DNA of 64,000 bases from Microbacterium sp. SCN 70-27 (GCA_001724425.1 MEEK01000018.1:28126-92125); one strand, 5' to 3'; counted from the first letter of the stretch, positions 49,676 through 60,973 are shown. Notes: generated from the letters alone by a model not told the origin. Numbers and translations: made by a program.

Positions 49676-50644
49676 ATGTCCGACGCGCCCACCTCCGTGG
49701 CGTCCCACCCGTCCATCGCGAGCACCCTCCTGCCGGACCGCATCACGCGCTACACGCGAGTGCTCGCCTGGCTCGTGCTGATCACCAACATCGTGATCGT
49801 CGCCACGGGAGGCCTCGTGCGGCTGACGGGCTCCGGCATGGGCTGCGAGACCTGGCCGTACTGCACGGAGGGCTCGCTCGTACCGACCGCTCCCCTCGGC
49901 GTCCACGGCCTGATCGAGTTCGGCAACCGCACGCTCACGGGCGTGCTCGTCGTGGTCGCGCTCCTCGCCTTCCTGTCGGTCGTGCGACTGTGGAAGACGC
50001 GGCCGGAGCTCCCGCGTCTGACCCTCGCGGTCGGCATCGGGATCATCCTGCAGGCCGTCGTGGGCGGCGTGATCGTGTGGCTCCACCTGCCGCCGAGCCT
50101 CGTCGGCATCCACTTCTTCATCTCCGCCGCGCTCGTCGCACTCGGCGCCGCCTACGTCGTGCGCGTCTACGCGGCGCCCGGCCCGCGGCGCCTGGGCGTG
50201 CCGACGCGATACGCGATCCTCGTGCACGTGACGAGCGCGGTCCTCGTGGTGACGGTGTCCATCGGCATCCTCCTCACCGGATCCGGCCCGCACGCCGGCG
50301 ACGACGAGGCCGCGCGAAACGGGCTGGATCCGATCTTCTGGCAGCACGTGCACAGCTGGCCCGCCTACGTCCTCTTCGCTCTGAGCGTCCTCATCTTCGT
50401 CGGATCGCTGCGGATGCCGAAGATCCTGCGCCTCCCGCTGTGGACGGGCCTGCTGCTCGCGGTCGAACTCGTCCAGATCGTCATCGGCCTGTGGCAGGCC
50501 CGCACCGGCCTGCCGATCGCACTCGTCAACATCCACATGGTGCTCGCCGTATGCCTCGTGGCCGCGATGACCGCGGTCGTCCTGTACCTGAAGGCTCCCC
50601 TGGCCGTTCTCACCACCGACGGCGGTTCCACAGCCGGCTCATAG
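49676..50644 (+). CDS. ctaA: Heme A synthase
   Basis: 322 residues from the ATG at 49676 behind an AGGAGG ribosome site (49661-49666). Eight predicted helices with the N-terminal CtaA half (TGGLVRLTGSGMGCETWPYC, with the loop Cys pair) and a second half with HVHSWPAYV heme His. It converts heme O to heme A for the aa3 oxidase, and heme O is made by the CtaB encoded a few hundred bases downstream on the opposite strand. Divergent from sufB. Confidence 0.93.
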   Translation: MSDAPTSVASHPSIASTLLPDRITRYTRVLAWLVLITNIVIVATGGLVRLTGSGMGCETWPYCTEGSLVPTAPLGVHGLIEFGNRTLTGVLVVVALLAFLSVVRLWKTRPELPRLTLAVGIGIILQAVVGGVIVWLHLPPSLVGIHFFISAALVALGAAYVVRVYAAPGPRRLGVPTRYAILVHVTSAVLVVTVSIGILLTGSGPHAGDDEAARNGLDPIFWQHVHSWPAYVLFALSVLIFVGSLRMPKILRLPLWTGLLLAVELVQIVIGLWQARTGLPIALVNIHMVLAVCLVAAMTAVVLYLKAPLAVLTTDGGSTAGS

Positions 50645-50726
50645 GGAGATCATCGCTCCCTCCGGGGCGCCACCCCGATAGTCGAAGGGCCGTTGCGCAC
50701 GCACCGGCACGATCGAAGGAGTCCGA

Positions 50727-51152
50727 ATGTCCACTCACCGCCTCAACCGCAGCACCCCGTTCTGGGTGCTCGTGGGCGGGTCCGCCGTCGCGACCGCCGG
50801 CGGCGCCTATCTGCTGATCACGAAGCTCGCGTCGATGGATGCCGGGCTCACGAGCAACACGGCGACGACCTCGGATGTCTACGTGGGTCAGATCTGGGCC
50901 GTCGCCGGCGCGATCCTCACGGGGATCGGCCTCATCGGGTTCGCCCTCGCGCTCACGGTGGGCGCCCTCGCATCGCTCGCTCCGGCCCAGGCCGACGTCG
51001 TCGAGTCGCCTGTGTGGGAAGAGGATGTCGTCGTCGCCGCGGAGCCCGCGGTCGTCGAAGCCGCAGAGAGCGCGAAGACCGCCGACACCGTGGAGAGCGT
51101 CGACATCGTCGAGGCCGCACCGGTCACCGAATCCGAGACGCCTCGCGCCTGA
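50727..51152 (+). CDS. Two-helix membrane protein with acidic tail, unknown function
   Basis: 141 residues. Two hydrophobic helices (about 12-30 and 54-85) flank a short polar loop; residues 90-141 are rich in Val, Glu and Ala and acidic. A ribosome site GAAGGAG precedes the ATG. I do not recognise a characterised family. It sits between ctaA and ctaB, which suggests a link to heme A or respiration; that is context only. Confidence 0.7.
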   Translation: MSTHRLNRSTPFWVLVGGSAVATAGGAYLLITKLASMDAGLTSNTATTSDVYVGQIWAVAGAILTGIGLIGFALALTVGALASLAPAQADVVESPVWEEDVVVAAEPAVVEAAESAKTADTVESVDIVEAAPVTESETPRA

Positions 51153-51243
51153 GCGGAACCGTCGCACTGAACGGGGGTCCGTCGTCTCCATCGGAGATCG
51201 ACGGGCCCCCGATTCGTCGCGGCCGGGGCTCGACGGCCCGGCG

Positions 51244-52170
51244 TCAGAAGTTCAGCAGCGGATCGACCGCGATGGCGACGAACAGCAGCGTGAGGTAGGT
51301 GATCGAGGCGTGGAAGACGCGCATCGGTCGGATCTGCTCACCGCGCACGGCACGGTTGTACAGCACGTGCGACTCCACGATGAACCAACCGCCGAGCACG
51401 ACCGCCGACACGCTGTAGACCAGACCCATGCCCGCGACCGGGATGAGCAGCAGCGACGAGGCGACCGTCGCCCACGCGTAGAGGATGACCTGGAGCCCGA
51501 CCTGCAGCCCGTCGCGCGTCGCGCCGAGCATCGGGATGTCGGCCTCCTGATAGTCGCCCTTGTACTTCATCGAGAGCGGCCAGTAGTGCGGCGGCGTCCA
51601 CAGGAACACGAGGAGGAACAGGATGAACGGCGTCCAGGCGAGCGAGCCCGTGACGGCGGTCCATCCGATGAGGACGGGGAAGCATCCGGCGATGCCGCCC
51701 CACACGATGTTCTGCTCGGTGCGACGCTTCAGGATGATCGTGTAGATCACGACGTAGAAGAAGATCGCGGCGACGCTGAGCGCGGCGGCGAGCCAGTTCG
51801 TCGTGACGTAGAGCCAGACGGTGGATGCCACCGCGAGCGCCCACGCGAACACGAGCGCGGCCCGCGGCGAGACCTCGCCGGTCACGATCGGGCGCTTCTC
51901 CGTGCGATGCATGTGCGCGTCGATGTCGCGGTCGAGGTACATGTTGAACGCCGCCGCGGATCCCGCGCTCATGGCACCGCCGATGACGGTCGCGAGCACG
52001 AGCCACAGGTTCGGCACACCGCCGTGCGCGAGGATCATGACCGGGACGGTCGTGACGAGGAGGAGTTCGAGCACGCGCGGCTTCGTCAGGGCGATGTACG
52101 CCTTCAGGGTTCGCGAGAAACCGGGTCGGGAGGTGGTCTCTACGCTCCCCTGCATCGTCGTGATGTCCAT
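51244..52170 (-). CDS. ctaB: Protoheme IX farnesyltransferase (heme O synthase)
   Basis: 308 residues from the ATG at 52170. Nine hydrophobic helices; the aspartate-rich prenyl-diphosphate motifs are [10 protein letters not shown] and a second D-rich stretch near [12 protein letters not shown]. It adds farnesyl to heme B to give heme O. The longer frame to 52281 has no family match. It lies divergent to tkt, an arrangement usual in actinobacteria. Confidence 0.93.
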   Translation of the reverse strand: MDITTMQGSVETTSRPGFSRTLKAYIALTKPRVLELLLVTTVPVMILAHGGVPNLWLVLATVIGGAMSAGSAAAFNMYLDRDIDAHMHRTEKRPIVTGEVSPRAALVFAWALAVASTVWLYVTTNWLAAALSVAAIFFYVVIYTIILKRRTEQNIVWGGIAGCFPVLIGWTAVTGSLAWTPFILFLLVFLWTPPHYWPLSMKYKGDYQEADIPMLGATRDGLQVGLQVILYAWATVASSLLLIPVAGMGLVYSVSAVVLGGWFIVESHVLYNRAVRGEQIRPMRVFHASITYLTLLFVAIAVDPLLNF

Positions 52171-52408
52171 CGCTCCCGCCGCTGTCCGCAAAGTCGCGAC
52201 AAGTCTACGACATGGCCGGAAGATGCCGCGGGCCGGCCATTTGTTGTGAGCGGTAACACTATTTGTCACACACCGCCGCACATGGCCCCCGTGGCATGCG
52301 ATTTCGCTATGCTGAAGACATACGCGCGCGTCGCGTCGCTCCCCCGATCGGCCTCATTCGAGAGGCTACGCGAGCGGCCCGAGCGCTTCACTCTCGAAAG
52401 GCGACCGA
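52171..52408. promoter_or_regulatory. Divergent ctaB/tkt promoter region
   Basis: 238 bases with no gene. TATGCT at 52308-52313 is a possible -10 box for tkt; the AT-rich block at 52240-52275 (GGTAACACTATTTGTCAC) is a likely control region for ctaB. No operator was recognised. Confidence 0.35.
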
Positions 52409-54487
52409 GTGTCTGAGCTGGTATGGGATGAGATCGATCGGCGCGCGGTGGACACCGCCCGCGTGCTGGCAGCGGATGCCGTGGAGAAGGTCGGAAACGG
52501 CCACCCCGGCACCGCGATGAGCCTGGCTCCGGCGGCCTATCTGCTGTACCAGCGTGTGCTGCGCCACGACCCGGCGGACACGGATTGGCTCGGCCGCGAC
52601 CGCTTCATCCTTTCGGCGGGGCACTCGTCGCTGACGCAGTACGTGCAGCTGTACCTCGGCGGGTTCGGCCTCGAGCTGTCCGACCTCGAAGCGCTGCGCA
52701 CGTGGGGATCCCTCACGCCGGGCCACCCCGAGTACGGCCACACCAAGGGTGTCGAGATCACGACGGGCCCGCTCGGCCAGGGTCTCGCCTCCGCCGTGGG
52801 CTTCGCGTACGCGGCCCGCTACGAGCGCGGCCTGTTCGACCCGGAGGCCGCAGCGGGCACATCCCCGTTCGACCACTTCGTGTATGTCATCGCGGGTGAC
52901 GGCGACCTGCAGGAGGGCGTGACGTCCGAGGCATCCAGCCTCGCGGGCCACCAGGAGCTCGGCAACCTGATCGCGATCTACGACTCGAACCAGATCTCGA
53001 TCGAGGACGACACGAACGTCGCGTTCACGGAAGACGTCGCGAAGCGCTACGAGGCCTACGGCTGGCAGGTCCAGACCGTCGACTGGAAGAAGACCGGTCA
53101 GTACGTCGAGGACGCCGCCGAACTCTACGCCGCGATCGAGGCGGCCAAGGGCGAGACCTCGAAGCCGTCTCTCATCATCCTGAAGACGATCATCGGCTGG
53201 CCGAGCCCCGGCAAGCAGAACACGGGCAAGATCCACGGTTCCGCGTTGGGCGCGGACGAGCTCGCCGCGACGAAGAGGGTCCTCGGGTTCGACCCGGAGA
53301 AGTCGTTCGTCGTCGCGGACGACGTGATCGCCCACACGCGCGGTCTCGCCGAGCGAGCCGCCCAGGCGCGCACGGCATGGCAGGCGGACTTCGACGCGTG
53401 GGCCGCCGCGAACCCCGAGCGCAAGGCGCTCCTCGACCGCCTCGAGGCGGGGGCGCTGCCCGAAGACCTCTCCGCACCGACGTTCGAGTCGGGCAAGGAC
53501 GTCTCGACGCGTGCCGCGTCGGGTCAGGTCATCAACGCCCTCGCCGCGCAGCTCCCCGAGCTGTGGGGCGGGTCGGCGGACCTCGCCGAGTCGAACCTCA
53601 CGACGATCAAGGATGCCAAGAGCTTCATCCCCGCCGAGTGGTCGACGCACGAGTGGTCGGGCGACCCCTACGGACGTGTGCTGCACTTCGGCATCCGCGA
53701 GCACGCCATGGGCGCCATCGTCAACGGCATCAAGCTCCACGGCCCGACCCGCCCGTTCGGCGGCACGTTCCTGATCTTCAGCGACTACATGCGCCCGCCG
53801 GTGCGCCTCGCGGCGCTCATGGACATCCCGTCGGTGTTCGTGTGGACGCACGACTCCGTCGCGCTCGGTGAGGATGGACCCACCCACCAGCCGATCGAGC
53901 AGCTGTCGACGCTGCGCCTGATCCCGAACTTCACGGTCGTCCGGCCCGCGGATGCCAACGAGACGTCGGCCGCCTGGCTCGAGATCGTGCGGCGCACCTC
54001 GGGCGGCCCCGCCGGGATCGCGCTCACGCGCCAGAACATCCCCGTGTTCCCGCGCGGCGAGGACGGCTTCGCCACGACCGACGGTGTCGCGAAGGGCGCG
54101 TATGTGCTCATCGACGCCGAGGGCGGCACGCCCGACGTGATCCTCATCGCCACCGGCTCCGAGGTTCAGCTCGCCGTCGCGGCGCGCGAGACGCTCGCCA
54201 CCGAGGGCATCCAGGCGCGTGTCGTCTCGGCCCCGTCGCTCGAGTGGTTCGCCGAGCAGAGCGCCGAGTACCGTGAGTCGGTCCTCCCGGCATCGGTCAC
54301 GGCGCGCGTCTCGGTCGAGGCCGGGTCGACGCCACTGTGGCGCGGACTCGTCGGCGACCGTGGCCGCACCGTCGGCATCGACCACTTCGGCGCTTCCGCC
54401 GACTACAAGACCCTGTTCGAGAAGTTCGGCATCACCGCCGACGCGGTCGTCGACGCGGCCCGCGCAACCGTCAAGGAGAACGCATGA
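52409..54487 (+). CDS. tkt: Transketolase
   Basis: 692 residues from GTG. The ThDP motif is [13 protein letters not shown] to N-L-I-A-I-Y-D-S-N; conserved His residues occur in GNGHPGTAM and GPLGQGL. A second domain with [16 protein letters not shown] and [18 protein letters not shown] follows. It moves two-carbon units between sugar phosphates in the pentose phosphate pathway. It starts the tkt-tal-pgi-zwf-opcA-pgl operon, overlapping tal by ATGA. Confidence 0.97.
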   Translation: MSELVWDEIDRRAVDTARVLAADAVEKVGNGHPGTAMSLAPAAYLLYQRVLRHDPADTDWLGRDRFILSAGHSSLTQYVQLYLGGFGLELSDLEALRTWGSLTPGHPEYGHTKGVEITTGPLGQGLASAVGFAYAARYERGLFDPEAAAGTSPFDHFVYVIAGDGDLQEGVTSEASSLAGHQELGNLIAIYDSNQISIEDDTNVAFTEDVAKRYEAYGWQVQTVDWKKTGQYVEDAAELYAAIEAAKGETSKPSLIILKTIIGWPSPGKQNTGKIHGSALGADELAATKRVLGFDPEKSFVVADDVIAHTRGLAERAAQARTAWQADFDAWAAANPERKALLDRLEAGALPEDLSAPTFESGKDVSTRAASGQVINALAAQLPELWGGSADLAESNLTTIKDAKSFIPAEWSTHEWSGDPYGRVLHFGIREHAMGAIVNGIKLHGPTRPFGGTFLIFSDYMRPPVRLAALMDIPSVFVWTHDSVALGEDGPTHQPIEQLSTLRLIPNFTVVRPADANETSAAWLEIVRRTSGGPAGIALTRQNIPVFPRGEDGFATTDGVAKGAYVLIDAEGGTPDVILIATGSEVQLAVAARETLATEGIQARVVSAPSLEWFAEQSAEYRESVLPASVTARVSVEAGSTPLWRGLVGDRGRTVGIDHFGASADYKTLFEKFGITADAVVDAARATVKENA

Positions 54488-55608
54488 GCACCCCCACCCA
54501 GGACCTCGCCGCCGCGGGCGTCAGCATCTGGCTCGACGACCTGTCCCGCGCACGCATCAACTCCGGCAACCTCGCCGAGCTGATCGAGACCCGCAACGTC
54601 ACGGGCGTGACGACCAACCCGTCGATCTTCCAGGCCGCGATCGGCGGCGCGAGCGACGACTCGTACAGCGGCCGCATCGCCGTGCTCGCGCGGCGCGGTG
54701 CCGATGTCGACGACGCGATCTTCTCGCTCACGACGGACGACGTCCGTGACGCCGCCGACATCTTCCGCGGCGTCTTCGACGCCACGGGCGGCGTCGACGG
54801 CCGCGTCTCGATCGAGGTCTCCCCCGACCTCGCACACGACACCGAGGCGACCGTCGCCGAGGCGAAGAAGCTGTGGGCGAGCGTCGACCGGCCCAACGCC
54901 CTCATCAAGATCCCGGCGACCAAGGCCGGCCTCCCCGCGATCACCGAGGTGATCGGCGCGGGCATCTCCGTCAACGTGACGCTGATCTTCTCCCTCGAGC
55001 GCTACGCGGAGGTCATCGACGCCTACCTCGCCGGCCTCGAGCGGGCGAAGGCCGACGGCATCGACCTCTCGACGATCCACTCCGTCGCGTCGTTCTTCGT
55101 CTCCCGCGTGGACACCGAGGTCGACAAGCGTCTCTCGGCCTACGAGAGCGAGCAGGCCGAGGCTCTGAAGTCGAAGGCCGGCGTCGCGAACGCCCGCCTC
55201 GCCTACGAGCTGTTCGAGAAGACGTTCGCGGCCCCTCGCGCGCAGGAGCTCGTCGCGGCCGGCGCGAACGTCCAGCGTCCGCTGTGGGCGTCGACGGGCG
55301 TCAAGGACCCGGCCCTCCCCGACACGCTGTACGTCACGGAGCTCGTCGCCCCGGGCACCGTCAACACGATGCCCGAGAAGACCCTCGAGGCGACCTTCGA
55401 CCACGGCGTGATCACGGGTGACACCATCACGGGCGGCTACGAGGACGCACGCCTCGTGTTCGCGCAGCTCGCCGAGCTCGGCGTCGACATCGCCGACGTG
55501 ACGCAGCTCCTCGAAGACGAAGGCGTCGCGAAGTTCATCGCATCGTGGCAGGACCTCAAGCAGACCGTCGCGACGGCGCTCGCGGACGCTCCGGAGATCG
55601 CCCGGTGA
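54484..55608 (+). CDS. tal: Transaldolase
   Basis: 374 residues from the ATG at 54484, in the stop of tkt. TIM barrel with the Schiff-base lysine in [10 protein letters not shown], the VTTNPSIFQ motif and [12 protein letters not shown]-terminal region [20 protein letters not shown] is typical of actinobacterial Tal. It exchanges three-carbon units in the pentose phosphate pathway. Its stop overlaps the pgi GTG (GTGA at 55605-55608). Confidence 0.97.
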   Translation: MSTPTQDLAAAGVSIWLDDLSRARINSGNLAELIETRNVTGVTTNPSIFQAAIGGASDDSYSGRIAVLARRGADVDDAIFSLTTDDVRDAADIFRGVFDATGGVDGRVSIEVSPDLAHDTEATVAEAKKLWASVDRPNALIKIPATKAGLPAITEVIGAGISVNVTLIFSLERYAEVIDAYLAGLERAKADGIDLSTIHSVASFFVSRVDTEVDKRLSAYESEQAEALKSKAGVANARLAYELFEKTFAAPRAQELVAAGANVQRPLWASTGVKDPALPDTLYVTELVAPGTVNTMPEKTLEATFDHGVITGDTITGGYEDARLVFAQLAELGVDIADVTQLLEDEGVAKFIASWQDLKQTVATALADAPEIAR

Positions 55609-57257
55609 GCTTCGAGATCCACGTCTCGGGCCGCGCCGAGGACGTCGTCGACGCGACGCTCCCGCGGCTCGTGGACGACCTCGTCGCCAGCGGGATCACC
55701 GCCGGCGACGCGGATCTGTGGGGCCCGGCGGCAGCCGCCGAGGCCTCACGACGTCTCGGCTGGGTCGACGCCGTCTCGGTGTCGCGGCCGCTCGTCCCCG
55801 AGATCGAGGCGCTGCGCGCGGATCTCGTCGCGCGCGGCATCACGCGGGTCGTCCTCGCAGGCATGGGCGGTTCGTCGCTCGCGCCGGAAGTGATCGCCGC
55901 GACTGCGGGGGTTCCGCTCGTCATCCTCGACTCGACCGCGCCCGGCCAGGTCCTGGCCGCGATCGAAGGCGGGGAGATCATCGACGACGAGGGGACGACC
56001 GCGGGAGGCCTCGCCGAGACCGTCCTCGTCGTGTCGTCGAAGTCGGGATCTACCGTGGAGACCGACTCCGCACGGCGCGCCTTCGAGGCCGCGTGGGGCG
56101 ATCTCGGGATCGACCCCGCCGAGCGCATCGTCGTCGTCACGGACCCGGGCTCGCCCCTCGACGAATCCGCGCGTGCTGCCGGATACCGTGTCTTCAACGC
56201 CGACCCGAACGTCGGCGGACGCTACTCCGCACTGACCGCGTTCGGCCTCGTGCCGACGGGCCTCGCCGGGGTCCCGATCACCGAGATCCTCGACGAGGCG
56301 GATGCCACGCTGCTCGAGGTCGCCATCGACGACCCGCGGAACCCCGCGCTGGTCCTCGCCGCGGCGATCGCGGGCACGGCGGACGGTGTGCGCCGTGACA
56401 AGCTCGGCCTCATCAGCGACGGCACCCACATCGTCGGGCTTCCCGACTGGATCGAGCAGCTCGTCGCGGAGTCGACCGGCAAGGAGGGCAGCGGTATCCT
56501 GCCGGTCGTCCTGCAGCCGCTCTCGCCCGAGGCGGACGTCGAGCGGACCCCCGCCGACATGCAGCTCGTGCGCCTCGTCGACGACGCCGTGCACTTCCGC
56601 CTGATCGAGCAGCACCCCGGTGAGATCCTCGTCAGCGGATCGCTCGGCGCTCAGTTCGTGGTGTGGGAGTATGCGACCGCGATCGCGGGCCGCCTCCTCG
56701 GGATCAACCCGTTCGATCAGCCCGACGTCGAATCCGCCAAGCAGGCGACCTGGGAACTGCTCGACGCGCGCCCGGTGATCGGCGAGCCCGCGTTCCGCGC
56801 GGGGTCGGTCGAGGTGCGCACCTCCGATGACGCCCTCATCGAGTCGAAGACGCTCGAGGGCGTGCTGGAGGCGCTGCGCAGCCGTCTCGGTGAGACCGGC
56901 TACGTCGCCATCCAGGCCTACGTCGACCGCGTCGAGTTGCCGCAGCTCGCAGGCCTCCGGGAGCTCATCGCCGCCGACAGCGGACGCCCGACGACGTTCG
57001 GCTGGGGCCCGCGGTTCCTCCACTCGACGGGCCAGTACCACAAGGGCGGTCCCGCCGAGGGCGTCTTCCTCCAGATCATCGGATCGGATGAGGTCGACCT
57101 CGAGATCCCCGGCCGCCCGTTCACCTTCGGCCAGCTCATCGCGGCGCAGGCCGCCGGTGACGCGGCCGTCCTCACCGCCCACGGACGCCCGGTCGTGACG
57201 CTGACGCTCACCGACCCGCAGTCCGATGTCCTGGCGCTGTTCGAAGCCGCCCAGTAG
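55605..57257 (+). CDS. pgi: Glucose-6-phosphate isomerase
   Basis: 550 residues from GTG. SIS domains with [25 protein letters not shown] and [13 protein letters not shown]; it belongs to the branch encoded inside pentose phosphate operons of actinobacteria rather than the stand-alone Pgi. It interconverts glucose-6-phosphate and fructose-6-phosphate. A 12-base gap separates it from zwf. Confidence 0.92.
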   Translation: MSFEIHVSGRAEDVVDATLPRLVDDLVASGITAGDADLWGPAAAAEASRRLGWVDAVSVSRPLVPEIEALRADLVARGITRVVLAGMGGSSLAPEVIAATAGVPLVILDSTAPGQVLAAIEGGEIIDDEGTTAGGLAETVLVVSSKSGSTVETDSARRAFEAAWGDLGIDPAERIVVVTDPGSPLDESARAAGYRVFNADPNVGGRYSALTAFGLVPTGLAGVPITEILDEADATLLEVAIDDPRNPALVLAAAIAGTADGVRRDKLGLISDGTHIVGLPDWIEQLVAESTGKEGSGILPVVLQPLSPEADVERTPADMQLVRLVDDAVHFRLIEQHPGEILVSGSLGAQFVVWEYATAIAGRLLGINPFDQPDVESAKQATWELLDARPVIGEPAFRAGSVEVRTSDDALIESKTLEGVLEALRSRLGETGYVAIQAYVDRVELPQLAGLRELIAADSGRPTTFGWGPRFLHSTGQYHKGGPAEGVFLQIIGSDEVDLEIPGRPFTFGQLIAAQAAGDAAVLTAHGRPVVTLTLTDPQSDVLALFEAAQ

Positions 57258-57269
57258 GAGCACCATTCC

Positions 57270-58820
57270 ATGACCGTGGAGATCTCGCGCGGGAACAACC
57301 CGCTGCGTGACAGTGAAGACCGTCGCCTGAATCGGATCGCCGGGCCGAGCGCCCTCGTGATCTTCGGCGTGACGGGCGACCTGTCCCGCAAGAAGCTCAT
57401 GCCCGCCGTGTACGACCTCGCCAACCGCGGCCTGCTGCCGCCCGGGTTCGCCCTCGTCGGCTTCGCCCGGCGCGACTGGGAGGACCAGGACTTCGCGCAG
57501 GTCGTGCACGACTCGGTGAGCCAGTACGCACGCACGCCGTTCCGCGAGGAGACGTGGCGGCAGCTGCTCCAAGGCATCCGCTTCGTCTCCGGCGAGTTCG
57601 GCGACGACGACGCCTTCCGCCGCCTGCGCGAGACGATCGAGAAGCTCGACGTCGAACGCGGGACGATGGGCAACCACGCGTTCTACCTGTCGATCCCGCC
57701 GCGCGACTTCCCGATCGTCGCGAAGCAGCTCAAGCAGTCGGGCCTCGTCGACGACAAGTCCACGAACCCGGATGCCTGGCGCCGCGTCGTCATCGAGAAG
57801 CCCTTCGGCTCCGACCTGCAGACGGCGCGGGAGCTGAACGCGGCGCTCGAGGTTGCGTTCCCGGCGGACTCGATCTTCCGGATCGACCACTACCTCGGCA
57901 AGGAGACGGTTCAGAACATCCTGGCGCTGCGCTTCGCGAACGAGCTGTACGAACCCATCTGGAACTCGAACTACGTCGACCACGTCCAGATCACGATGGC
58001 CGAGGACATCGGCGTCGGCGGGCGCGCCGGCTACTACGACGGCATCGGCGCCGCGCGCGACGTCATCCAGAACCACCTGCTGCAGCTGCTGGCGCTCACG
58101 GCGATGGAAGAGCCCATCTCCATGTCGGCGTCGGATCTGCGCGCCGAGAAGGAGAAGGTGCTATCCACCGTACGCCTTCCGGACGACCTCACCACCGCCA
58201 CGGCGCGCGGACAGTACGCGGGCGGCTGGCAGGGCGGCGAGGAGGTGACCGGCTTCCTCGCGGAGGACGGGATGAACCCCGACTCGACGACCGAGACGTA
58301 CGCCGCGGTGAAGCTCGAGATCGCCACGCGCCGCTGGGCGGGCGTGCCGTTCTACCTGCGCACCGGCAAGCGGCTCGGCCGCCGCGTCACCGAGATCGCG
58401 CTCGTCTTCAAGCGGGCACCCCAGATGCTCTTCCAGCGCAACCAGACACACGAGCTCGGCCAGAACGCCCTCGTCATCCGCGTGCAACCCGATGAGGGCG
58501 TCACGATCCGCTTCGGATCCAAGGTGCCCGGCGCAGGCAACGAAGTGCGCGACGTGACGATGGACTTCGGCTACGGCCACGCATTCACCGAGTCGAGCCC
58601 CGAGGCTTACGAACGACTCATCCTCGATGTCCTCCTCGGCGACCCGCCGCTGTTCCCCCGTCACGAGGAGGTCGAGCTCTCCTGGAAGATCCTCGACCCC
58701 GTCGAACAGTACTGGGCACAGCTCGGCGGTCCGCTCGAGCAGTACTCCCCCGGCTCGTGGGGTCCCCCCTCCGCCGATGAGCTCTTGGCCCGTGACGGCC
58801 GCGTCTGGAGGCGCCCGTGA
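57270..58820 (+). CDS. zwf: Glucose-6-phosphate 1-dehydrogenase
   Basis: 516 residues. NADP loop VIFGVTGDLSRKKL, the substrate motif R-I-D-H-Y-L-G-K-E with catalytic His, and EKPFGSDL; the C-terminal dimer domain is complete. First step of the oxidative pentose phosphate pathway. The opcA start overlaps its stop (GTGA at 58817-58820), and OpcA is the allosteric/assembly partner of Zwf in this phylum. Confidence 0.97.
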   Translation: MTVEISRGNNPLRDSEDRRLNRIAGPSALVIFGVTGDLSRKKLMPAVYDLANRGLLPPGFALVGFARRDWEDQDFAQVVHDSVSQYARTPFREETWRQLLQGIRFVSGEFGDDDAFRRLRETIEKLDVERGTMGNHAFYLSIPPRDFPIVAKQLKQSGLVDDKSTNPDAWRRVVIEKPFGSDLQTARELNAALEVAFPADSIFRIDHYLGKETVQNILALRFANELYEPIWNSNYVDHVQITMAEDIGVGGRAGYYDGIGAARDVIQNHLLQLLALTAMEEPISMSASDLRAEKEKVLSTVRLPDDLTTATARGQYAGGWQGGEEVTGFLAEDGMNPDSTTETYAAVKLEIATRRWAGVPFYLRTGKRLGRRVTEIALVFKRAPQMLFQRNQTHELGQNALVIRVQPDEGVTIRFGSKVPGAGNEVRDVTMDFGYGHAFTESSPEAYERLILDVLLGDPPLFPRHEEVELSWKILDPVEQYWAQLGGPLEQYSPGSWGPPSADELLARDGRVWRRP

Positions 58821-59758
58821 TCGTCGATCTGCCCGACACCACCGTCTCGAAGATCGCCCGCTCCCTCGTGAGCGTGCGCGAGGAGGGCGGAGCCGTCGCG
58901 CTCGGACGCGTGCTCACCCTCGTCATCGTGACGACACACGGCCTGCACGAAGAGGCGATCGAGGCCGCGAACGACGCCTCGCGCGAACACCCGATGCGCG
59001 TCATCGTGCTGATCGCGAACCCGGAAGGCGACGCGAAGCTCGATGCCCAGATCCGCGTGGGCGGCGACGCCGGGGCGAGCGAGGTCATCGTGCTGCGTGC
59101 CCACGGCCCCGCGGCGGACAACCAGGAGGGGCTCATCACGGGCCTCCTGCTCCCTGACGCCCCCGTCGTCGCCTGGTGGCCGAACTACCCGCCGGCGGTG
59201 CCATCGGCGTCCGACGTCGGCCGCATGGCGCAGCGCCGGATCACGGATGCCTCGACGAAGCCGTTCACGAAGGATCGCCTCTCGCAGCTCGGCACGTCGT
59301 ACGCGCCGGGCGACACGGACCTCGCGTGGACGCGTCTGACGCATTGGCGCGAGCAGCTCGCCGCCGTGCTCGACCAGCCCCCGTACGAGCCGGTCACGGC
59401 CGTCGAGGTCGTCGGCGCGGGCAGCTCTCCGTCGACGGGGCTTCTGGCGGCGTGGCTCCGGTTGAAGCTCGACGTCCCCGTCGTGTGGCGCTATTCGGCG
59501 CCTGAGGAGTGGGAGCACGGCATCCAGCGCGTGCGTCTGACCCGCGCGAACGGTGACATCCTGCTCGAGCGCAGCAACGACATCGACGCAGCGCTCACGC
59601 AGCCCGGACAGCCGGAGCACGACATCGTCCTCCCCCGTCGCACCCTGCGCGAATGCCTCGCCGAGGAGCTGCGCAGGCTCGACCCGGACCTCCTGTATGG
59701 TCGAGTGATCACGGAGGGTTGGGCCCTGCTGGGACCGGCCACCACGACCGAGACGTAG
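58817..59758 (+). CDS. opcA: OpcA, Zwf assembly/activation protein
   Basis: 313 residues from GTG. The OpcA pattern is present: MIVDLPDTTVSKIARSLV at the N-terminus and PDAPVVAWWPNYPP in the middle. In corynebacteria and cyanobacteria OpcA is needed for full glucose-6-phosphate dehydrogenase activity. It overlaps zwf by four bases and precedes pgl by eight. Confidence 0.93.
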   Translation: MIVDLPDTTVSKIARSLVSVREEGGAVALGRVLTLVIVTTHGLHEEAIEAANDASREHPMRVIVLIANPEGDAKLDAQIRVGGDAGASEVIVLRAHGPAADNQEGLITGLLLPDAPVVAWWPNYPPAVPSASDVGRMAQRRITDASTKPFTKDRLSQLGTSYAPGDTDLAWTRLTHWREQLAAVLDQPPYEPVTAVEVVGAGSSPSTGLLAAWLRLKLDVPVVWRYSAPEEWEHGIQRVRLTRANGDILLERSNDIDAALTQPGQPEHDIVLPRRTLRECLAEELRRLDPDLLYGRVITEGWALLGPATTTET

Positions 59759-59766
59759 GAGTCCCG

Positions 59767-60546
59767 ATGACGCAGTTGTGGACGGAGAAGCGGGTCGTGA
59801 TCAGCGCGGACGCGGCGACCCTCGCCTCCGACGTCGCCGATCGGCTGCTCGTCCGGCTCATCCGCCGATCCGGTGCGGGCAAGACCTCGCACATCGTGCT
59901 CACCGGCGGTGCGATCGGCACCGAGGTGCTGCGCGCCGCGGGCTCGCATGCCCGGCGCGGCGACGTCGACTGGTCGACGGTGCACTTCTGGTGGGGCGAT
60001 GAGCGTTTCCTCCCGGCCGGAGACTCCGAGCGCAACGACGCGAGTGCCCGCGCCGCCCTCCTCGACCGCATCGATGTCCCGGACGAGAACGTGCACGCGA
60101 TGGCGACGACGGGCGACGTGTCCGACCTCGAGGCGGCCGCGCAGGCGTATGCCGCCGACCTCGCCCGATTCGGCACGGAAGAGCACCCCTGGCCCGAGTT
60201 CTATCTCTGCTTCCTGGGCGTCGGACCCGACGGACACATCGCCTCGCTCTTCCCCGACCGGCCCGAGATCCAGGTGACCGATCGCTCGGTCGTCCCGGTG
60301 TGGCACTCCCCCAAGCCGCCGGAGAACCGGCTGACCCTCACGCGACCGGTCATCAACTCGGCGCGGTGCGTGTGGCTCGTGCTGTCGGGCGTCGACAAAG
60401 CGTCCCCGCTCGGGCTCGCGCTCGCGGGCGCGAGCTACGAGACGGTTCCCGCGGCGGGAGCGAAGGGGCGCAAGCGCACGCTGTTCTTCGTCGATCAGGA
60501 TGCCGCGGCGAGCGTCCCGCCCGAGCTCATCGACCAGGAGTTCTGA
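59767..60546 (+). CDS. pgl: 6-phosphogluconolactonase
   Basis: 259 residues. NagB/DevB-type fold with LTGGAIGTEVL, VHFWWGDERFLP (substrate loop) and LGVGPDGHIASLFP. It hydrolyses 6-phosphogluconolactone after Zwf. Last gene of the operon; a hairpin (60571-60600) separates it from the convergent rbpA gene. Confidence 0.95.
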   Translation: MTQLWTEKRVVISADAATLASDVADRLLVRLIRRSGAGKTSHIVLTGGAIGTEVLRAAGSHARRGDVDWSTVHFWWGDERFLPAGDSERNDASARAALLDRIDVPDENVHAMATTGDVSDLEAAAQAYAADLARFGTEEHPWPEFYLCFLGVGPDGHIASLFPDRPEIQVTDRSVVPVWHSPKPPENRLTLTRPVINSARCVWLVLSGVDKASPLGLALAGASYETVPAAGAKGRKRTLFFVDQDAAASVPPELIDQEF

Positions 60547-60570
60547 CGCGCGACGGATCGTGCCGTGCGG

Positions 60571-60600
60571 GATCGGCCCCGTTCGGCATGGGGCTCGATC
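60571..60600. terminator. Bidirectional terminator between pgl and rbpA
   Basis: GATCGGCCCC (60571-60580) and GGGGCTCGATC (60590-60600) form a stem with one bulge around a GTTCGGCAT loop, midway between convergent genes. Confidence 0.6.
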
Positions 60601-60616
60601 CGCGACGCGGAAGAGG

Positions 60617-60973
60617 TCAGGCCTGGCCGCGCCGGTCGCGCAGCTGCTGCAGCGCGTCGTCGAGGAGGGCGTCCGCCTCTTCCTCGGTGCGACGCTCCTT
60701 CACATAGGCGAGGTGCGTCTTGTACGGCTCGGTCTTCGCGAGCGCCGGCGGGTTCTCCTTGTCGCGCCCGGCCGGCAGCCCCGAGTGCGGGGAGTCGATC
60801 GTCTCGGGGATCTCCTCTTCGGCGATCCCGGCGGCGAAGTAGCGCACCGTCTCGTTGCCGAGGGCATCCCAGTACGACACAGCGAGGCGGTCGGCGTGGT
60901 GTCCGTGGTCCTGCTCGCCCATGGGGCCGGCACCGACGCGGGTGCCGCGGATCGCGTTTCCTCCGGTAGCCAT
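60617..60973 (-). CDS. rbpA: RNA polymerase-binding protein RbpA
   Basis: 118 residues from the ATG at 60973. Matches the RbpA pattern: MATGGNAIRGTRVGAGPMGE (N-terminal arm), then the beta domain with VSYWDALGNETVRYF, and the Pro-rich sigma-interaction tail LPAGRDKENPPALAKTEP, ending in a helix. RbpA is an essential actinobacterial factor that stabilises open complexes at sigma A promoters. The start overlaps the secG stop by one base. Confidence 0.93.
   Translation of the reverse strand: MATGGNAIRGTRVGAGPMGEQDHGHHADRLAVSYWDALGNETVRYFAAGIAEEEIPETIDSPHSGLPAGRDKENPPALAKTEPYKTHLAYVKERRTEEEADALLDDALQQLRDRRGQA

Noticed and set aside
55746-58076. A 776-codon minus-strand open frame opposite pgi and zwf
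   Set aside because: Antisense of two certain genes; typical high-GC shadow.
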